Part shown: positions 59,110-64,000 of the stretch, one piece after another | Layout of the letters: each line of letters begins with the position of its first letter | How positions within the stretch are numbered: the first letter of the stretch is position 1 | The notes under the pieces: model-generated | What the model saw: the letters and a program-made list of their open reading frames with translations, nothing else | Databases searched by the model: none | What the model was told of the DNA's origin: nothing | Position numbers and translations under genes: made by a program | Assembly: GCF_004134825.1 (NCBI RefSeq) | Contig: NZ_SDPN01000014.1 | Span: 1-64,000 of the forward strand | DNA length: 64,000 nt | From: Agromyces albus | GTDB taxonomy: Bacteria > Actinomycetota > Actinomycetes > Actinomycetales > Microbacteriaceae | Direction of reading: 5' to 3'

Positions 59110-59502
59110 ATGCGCATCAACCTCACGAGCGTGCTCGTCGACGACCAGGCGAAAGCCCTCGACTTCTACACCGACGTGCTCGGGTTCGAGAAGAAGACCG
59201 ACTTCGCGGCGGGCGAGGCCCGCTGGCTCACCGTCGTCTCCCCCGACGATCCCGACGGCGTCGAGCTCGTGCTCGAGCCCGACGAGCACCCGGCGGCACG
59301 GCCGTTCAAGCAGGCGCTCGTCGCCGACGGCATCCCGTACACCTCGTTCGCGGTCGACGACGTCGAGAAGGAGCACGCGCGGCTCGTCGCCGCCGGCGTC
59401 GAGTTCACCCAGCCGCCGACCGCGATGGGTCCCATGACGACCGCGGTGTTCGACGACACGTGCGGCAACCTCATCCAGATCGCGAGCATGGCCACCTCCT
59501 GA
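59110..59502 (+). CDS. VOC family protein, operon partner of arsR
   Basis: This 130-aa protein has the VOC fold: MRINLTSVLVDDQAKALDFYTDVLGFEKKTDFAAGEARWLTVVSPDDPDGVELVLEPDEHPAARPFKQALVADGIPYTSFAVDDVEKEHARLVAAGVEFTQPPTAMGPMTTAVFDDTCGNLIQIA. His and Glu metal ligands of glyoxalase I are not all present, so catalysis is uncertain. GGAG lies before ATG 59110, within the end of arsR, so the two genes are coupled. It may bind or detoxify a small molecule sensed by the regulator. Confidence 0.87.
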   Translation: MRINLTSVLVDDQAKALDFYTDVLGFEKKTDFAAGEARWLTVVSPDDPDGVELVLEPDEHPAARPFKQALVADGIPYTSFAVDDVEKEHARLVAAGVEFTQPPTAMGPMTTAVFDDTCGNLIQIASMATS

Positions 59503-59555
59503 CGAGACGGAAGACGACGGTGTGCCCTCGTGTCTATCGCCCCTAGGGTGGAGCG

Positions 59556-59852
59556 ATGATCCGTCACACCGTCGCGTTCCGTCTGCGTCACCCCACGGGC
59601 TCCGAAGCAGAACGATCCTTCCTCGAGACCGCCAGGGTGCTCGCCGGCATTCCGGGTGTCGAACGATTCGAACAGCTCCATCAGGTGAGCGCGAAGAACG
59701 ACTTCACGTTCGGATTCTCGATGGAGTTCTCCGATGCCGCCGCCTATGCGGCGTACAACGAGCATCCCGATCATGTCGCGTTCGTCGCAGAACGATGGGT
59801 GCCCGAGGTCGAGGAGTTCCTCGAGATCGACTACGCGCCATACGTCGCGTAG
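59556..59852 (+). CDS. Dabb family (stress-responsive A/B barrel) protein
   Basis: This 98-aa protein has the Dabb pattern: MIRHTVAFRLRHPTGSEAERSFLETARVLAGIPGVERFEQLHQVSAKNDFTFGFSMEFSDAAAYAAYNEHPDHVAFVAERWVPEVEEFLEIDY. These small ferredoxin-like dimers include stress proteins and polyketide cyclases; function here is unknown. ATG 59556 follows TAGGGT (59544-59549) by 6 nt. Confidence 0.87.
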   Translation: MIRHTVAFRLRHPTGSEAERSFLETARVLAGIPGVERFEQLHQVSAKNDFTFGFSMEFSDAAAYAAYNEHPDHVAFVAERWVPEVEEFLEIDYAPYVA

Positions 59853-59880
59853 CCCGGCCACTCCCCCGGCGACTCGCGAC

Positions 59881-60210
59881 TCAGCGCGGCTCGCCGCGCT
59901 CTTCGTATCGCTCGAGGCGCCGTCCGGTCGCGGGCATGCCGAGCTCGTTGAGCGGTCGTGCGGTATCGCGCTCGGGAATCCGCTCATCGGTCGGACACGT
60001 CATCACGGTGTTGGGCGTGGAGTGATCGAACGAGTGCTCGAACATCGGGTGTCCGCACAACGGACACCTCTGCTCATCGAGCGAACGTTCCTCTGGTTCG
60101 CTCTCGGTGATCGGTGGCGGACCGAACATCGGGAGGAGCGCTCGATCCACTCTCTCGAAGAAGTGCGTGAACGCGTTGCCCTCGGGGCGGCTCGCCGTGT
60201 CGCGTGCCAT
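59881..60210 (-). CDS. Small zinc-ribbon-like protein of unknown function
   Basis: This 109-aa protein has a probable metal site: QRCPLCGHPMFEHSFDHSTPNTVMTCPTDE (CxxCxH then HxxxH and a further Cys). The N-terminus is ALL/FFERVDRALLPMFGPP-like. I do not recognise a family with known function. The start at ATG 60210 has minus-strand TAGCAT at 60217-60222, 6 nt away, so it is probably leaderless, which supports a real gene. It converges with the Dabb gene and is divergent from the SDR gene. Confidence 0.65.
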   Translation of the reverse strand: MARDTASRPEGNAFTHFFERVDRALLPMFGPPPITESEPEERSLDEQRCPLCGHPMFEHSFDHSTPNTVMTCPTDERIPERDTARPLNELGMPATGRRLERYEERGEPR

Positions 60211-60277
60211 GGCACGATGCTACGCCCGTACCGCGTGTTCCCGCCAGAGGCGACTGTCGGCACCTAGGCTTGCCGGC

Positions 60278-61042
60278 ATGGAAACGGATGCCTCGTCACG
60301 GCCGGTCACGATCGTCACGGGAGCGAGCCGCGGCATCGGTGCGGCGATCGCCGAGCGACTTGCCGCCGACGGACACGACCTCGTGCTGACGTTCCGGGAC
60401 AGGGTGGCGGATGCCGATGCCGTGGCACGCCGGTGCGAGGCATCCGGTGCCCGCGTACGCTTCCTGCAGGTCGACCTCGCCGACCTCGACGCGGCCGCGA
60501 CGATCGTGCCGACGGCGATCGCCGAATTCGCAACGATCACCGGGCTCGTCAACAACGCCGGGATCACGGGCCGGATCGGCGGATTCCTCGACGCCTCCAT
60601 TGAGGAGTCCGAGCTCCTGTTCCGCGTGAACGTGCTCGCGCCGATCGTCCTCACGCGCGCTGCGATCGCGCACATGGCGACGGATCGCGGCGGCGCCGGC
60701 GGCTCGATCGTGAACATCTCCTCGGGCGCAGCGACGACGGGTTCGCCGAACACCTACATCCCCTACTCGATGAGCAAGGCCGCGCTCAACGCGCTCACGA
60801 CGGGCACGGCGAAGGAGTTCGGCCCGGTCGGCGTGCGGGTCAACACCGTGTCGCCCGGCACCACTCGCACCGAGATCCATGCGGCCGCGGGTCGCCCCAA
60901 CGCGCCCGAGGAACGCGCCCCGCGCATTCCGATGCGCCGACCCGGCGAGCCCCACGAGATCGCGGGAGCCGTCGCGTACCTCTTCTCTCCCGACGCGTCC
61001 TACACGTCGGGCGCCGACATCCGTGTGGCGGGCGGCAACTAG
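60278..61042 (+). CDS. SDR family oxidoreductase
   Basis: This 254-aa classical SDR has TGASRGIG (residues 14-21), NNAG (92-95), Ser149 (NISSG), Tyr163 and Lys167 (YSMSK). The C-terminal AVAYLFSPDASYTSGADIRVAGGN fits the FabG/sugar dehydrogenase group. Substrate is unknown. ATG 60278 follows TAGGCT (60265-60270) by 7 nt, so it is probably leaderless. The downstream dhaM gene converges with it across 13 nt. Confidence 0.87.
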   Translation: METDASSRPVTIVTGASRGIGAAIAERLAADGHDLVLTFRDRVADADAVARRCEASGARVRFLQVDLADLDAAATIVPTAIAEFATITGLVNNAGITGRIGGFLDASIEESELLFRVNVLAPIVLTRAAIAHMATDRGGAGGSIVNISSGAATTGSPNTYIPYSMSKAALNALTTGTAKEFGPVGVRVNTVSPGTTRTEIHAAAGRPNAPEERAPRIPMRRPGEPHEIAGAVAYLFSPDASYTSGADIRVAGGN

Positions 61043-61055
61043 AGGGCAACGCCCG

Positions 61056-61784
61056 TCACGCCTCGCCGAAGCCGGACTCGGCGAGTTCGGCGATGGCGTC
61101 GACCGCTTCGCGCCCGTCGGGATCGGTACTCGCGATCTCGACGACAGCTCCCTTCGTCAGGCCGAGCGACATGATGCCGAGCAGGCTCTTCGCATCCGTG
61201 CCGTTCACGGTGATCTTCTGCGTGAACCCGCTCGCGAGCTTCACGAGCTCCGCGGCGGGACGCGCATGCAGGCCGTCGGCGTTCACGAGCGTGATCGAGC
61301 GGGAGTAGCCGGAGCCGGATGCCGCGGCGGCGTCGGTGGTCGCGGCATCCGTGCCGACCGTTGCCTCGGCCGCCGCGCCGACCGGTTCTGCTCCCGCACG
61401 AGCGGATTCCGCGGCCGCGACGACCGCATCGAGCCCATCGCCCGACTCCGCGGACACCGCGGCAGCGACGCCGCCTTCGACGAGAGGGGCGTCGACGATG
61501 CGAACTCGTTCCCGCACCTCGTCATCGAGGAAGTCGAGGGCGGTCTCGGCCGTGAGGATCGCGGAGCCGAGGTCGCAGAGCACCGCGACGCCCTCGCCGG
61601 CATCGGCGTGGGCGATCGCCGACGACACGAGGTCGAAGCTCGTGCCGATCCGGCCGTCGTCGGTGCCACCTGCAGCGGCGAGCGTCGCCGTCGGCGCCAT
61701 CTGGCGAGCGAGATCGACGAGGCCTGCGGCGATCTGCTGGGAGTGCGACACGAATACGACGCCGACCTTCCCGGCCGTCGCCAC
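61056..61784 (-). CDS. dhaM: DhaM-HPr, phosphoryl donor for dihydroxyacetone kinase
   Basis: This 242-aa protein fuses two PTS domains. Residues 1-125 are an EIIA-Man-like DhaM domain (GVVFVSHSQQIAAGLVDLA, active His14). After an Ala-rich linker (about 130-158) comes an HPr domain (SRSITLVNADGLHARPAAELVKLASGFTQKITVNG, active His173, KSLLGIMSLG). Phosphate should pass from enzyme I to HPr to DhaM and on to DhaL. The enzyme I domain of the E. coli protein is absent, so enzyme I must come from elsewhere. GTG 61784 fits the DhaM start; GTG 61793 would overlap dhaL by 8 nt. Confidence 0.9.
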   Translation of the reverse strand: MATAGKVGVVFVSHSQQIAAGLVDLARQMAPTATLAAAGGTDDGRIGTSFDLVSSAIAHADAGEGVAVLCDLGSAILTAETALDFLDDEVRERVRIVDAPLVEGGVAAAVSAESGDGLDAVVAAAESARAGAEPVGAAAEATVGTDAATTDAAAASGSGYSRSITLVNADGLHARPAAELVKLASGFTQKITVNGTDAKSLLGIMSLGLTKGAVVEIASTDPDGREAVDAIAELAESGFGEA

Positions 61785-61785
61785 G

Positions 61786-62433
61786 TCAGGCACCTGCCGA
61801 CGCCGCCGCTGCGTCGGCCGCCGCCTGCAGGAGAAGGGCGCTCGATTCGGCGCCCGGGTCGCGATGTCCGGCGGAGCGCTCGCCGAGGTAGCTCGCGCGC
61901 CCCTTGCGCGCCACGAGCGGTTCCGTCGCCGCGGCACCCTCCCACGCGGCACTCGCCGCGGCCTGGAGGGCGCCGAGGGCATCCGCCCCGTCGGCTGCCG
62001 CGGCCGTGGCGGCGTCGACGGCGGGCGTCCACGCGTCGACCATCGTCTTGTCGCCGGGTTCGGCCTTGCCTCGCAAGACGATTCCGTCGCGGGCCGCCGT
62101 GAGGATACCCGCGATCGCCTCAGCGTCGAGTGACACCGAATCGCCTGCAGCAACCGCGGCCTTCAGGTACGCGGTGCCGTAGAGCGGCCCTGCCGCACCG
62201 CCGACGGTCGAGATGAGCGTCGTCGCGACGAGCTTGAGCACGTCGCCCGGGGTCGACCCGGCATGCAGGTCGTCGAGTTTCGGGAGCACCGCCTGGAAGC
62301 CGCGGTCCATGTTCTCGCCGTGGTCTCCGTCGCCGATCTCGCGATCCAGCGTGATCAGCTCGATTCGGTGGTCCGATACGACCTGCGCGCTCCGCCTGAC
62401 CCAGTCCACCGCCCAGGTGATATCCAATCCCAC
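61786..62433 (-). CDS. dhaL: Dihydroxyacetone kinase nucleotide-binding subunit DhaL
   Basis: This 215-aa protein has the DhaL fold: WAVDWVRRSAQVVSDHRIELITLDREIGDGDHGENMDRGFQAVLPKLDD, in which Asp30, Asp35 and Asp37 hold Mg-ADP, and GGAAGPLYGTAYLKAAVAAGDS. In the PTS-type system DhaL keeps ADP bound and is rephosphorylated by DhaM. AAGGGGG precedes GTG 62433. It lies between dhaK (14 nt gap) and dhaM in one operon. Confidence 0.92.
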   Translation of the reverse strand: MGLDITWAVDWVRRSAQVVSDHRIELITLDREIGDGDHGENMDRGFQAVLPKLDDLHAGSTPGDVLKLVATTLISTVGGAAGPLYGTAYLKAAVAAGDSVSLDAEAIAGILTAARDGIVLRGKAEPGDKTMVDAWTPAVDAATAAAADGADALGALQAAASAAWEGAAATEPLVARKGRASYLGERSAGHRDPGAESSALLLQAAADAAAASAGA

Positions 62434-62447
62434 CGACGTGCCCCCTT

Positions 62448-63455
<1,008 letters not shown>

Positions 63456-63669
63456 CCCTTCCCCTCGGCTGCCGGACGCCGTGCGACCTGTGCATCGGCG
63501 CCGACGCAGCACTCTCGGCAAACCTACGCCCGCGGAGAGCCCGGCCGTAAGAGGCGGAGGGAAATCTCCGGCGCGCCCTTTCCGGGGGACGCTCCGTCTG
63601 AGTATCGTGGGCTCTGTTCCGCCCCTGGGCGAAGCCCCTCGGGCTCGGCGAAAAGGATGGAAGGTCAAC
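63456..63669. promoter_or_regulatory. Divergent dhaK / glycerol facilitator control region
   Basis: The 214-bp gap has a minus-strand TAGGTT (63519-63524), a possible dhaK -10 with a leader of about 60 nt, and a plus-strand TATCGT (63602-63607), a possible -10 for the facilitator with a leader of about 55 nt. No regulator gene is adjacent and I recognise no operator. Confidence 0.4.
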
Positions 63670-64000
63670 GTGGACAGTCTCGGAGTGTTGTTCCTCAGCG
63701 AGCTCATCGGCACCGCGATGCTCGTGCTTCTCGGTTGCGGTGTGGTGGCGAACGTCGCGCTCGTCAAGAACAAGGGCTTCGGCGGCGGCTTCCTGATGGT
63801 GAACTTCGGATGGGGCCTCGCGGTCTTCGCCGGTGTCACCGTTGCCCTGGCATCGGGCGCCCACCTCAACCCCGCGGTCACGCTCGGACTCGTGGCCAAT
63901 CGCACTGAAGAGTTCGGCAATCCCGATTTCGGCACCGTCCCGGTCGGGTTCCTCTCGGTGATCGCCTACATCGGGGCCCAGCTCATCGGTGCGATCATCG
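63670..64000 (+). CDS. glpF: MIP family glycerol facilitator / aquaporin (partial)
   Basis: The gene runs off the right edge; 110 codons are seen. The N-terminus [75 protein letters not shown] has the first two membrane helices and the first NPA box (Asn67-Ala69) of MIP channels. The Asn/Gly-rich loop and the position next to dhaKLM favour a glycerol facilitator over a water channel; this is inference. GTG 63670 has GGAAGG just upstream. Confidence 0.85.
   Translation, partial: MDSLGVLFLSELIGTAMLVLLGCGVVANVALVKNKGFGGGFLMVNFGWGLAVFAGVTVALASGAHLNPAVTLGLVANRTEEFGNPDFGTVPVGFLSVIAYIGAQLIGAII

Overview
This is 64 kb of a high-GC actinobacterial chromosome. Gene content, gene order, many leaderless starts and the LexA-type SOS box fit the family Microbacteriaceae (an Agromyces-like genome is my guess; genus not proven). 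Most of the window is ordinary core genome, densely packed on both strands, with one tRNA gene. I see no insertion sequence, phage, CRISPR array or plasmid function.

Layout. 0-12 kb: edge of a secreted coiled-coil protein, a GH3 lipoprotein, YceI, an ABC-F ATPase, a three-gene set (DUF3099 / small Cys-His protein / SURF1) joined by 4-nt overlaps, fabG, serB, and the divergent glgC / glgM pair for glycogen-type glucan synthesis. 12-26 kb: ribosomal protein L31 type B with a strong terminator, a DnaQ-like exonuclease, hydrolase + glycosyltransferase, sirtuin, TrmH-type methyltransferase, a PBP5-like peptidase, an SGNH hydrolase, a DEAD/DEAH helicase, a PLP transsulfuration enzyme facing its likely Lrp regulator, a ferritin-like/VIT1 iron transporter fusion, DUF3097 and an MFS transporter. 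26-32 kb: the complete mutagenic repair operon imuA'-imuB-dnaE2 behind a perfect 18-bp SOS palindrome. 32-46 kb: tRNA-Leu(GAG), an M20 peptidase, uppP, PAC2, HAD, trmI, an FKBP lipoprotein, pafB-pafC-tatA-tatC-helY, lnt and rbpA. This is the framework that carries the Pup-proteasome genes in mycobacteria and Streptomyces, but none of those genes is here. 46-51 kb: glycerophosphodiesterase, an SPFH protein and two tandem NfeD proteins, then small stress and redox genes.

51-61 kb is the most accessory-looking part: redox enzymes with a TetR regulator and paired operators, an Xre/MmyB regulator, a pentapeptide-repeat protein, a 28-bp XerC/XerD dif-like site, a remnant of a VOC gene, a metallo-beta-lactamase-fold protein, VOC proteins and an ArsR regulator with its own palindrome. 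The dif-like site suggests that the replication terminus, or a Xer-using integration site, lies here. 61-64 kb: dihydroxyacetone kinase genes dhaK-dhaL-dhaM(HPr) divergent from a glycerol-facilitator (MIP) gene cut by the window edge.

A recurrent feature is a TANNNT hexamer ending 6-8 nt before an ATG or GTG start. I count 22 cases on both strands, which suggests widespread leaderless transcription; I used it to choose several starts. I found no convincing undescribed multi-gene system. The best leads are the dif-like site with gene decay beside it, the Pup-less pafBC locus, and several exact operator palindromes.
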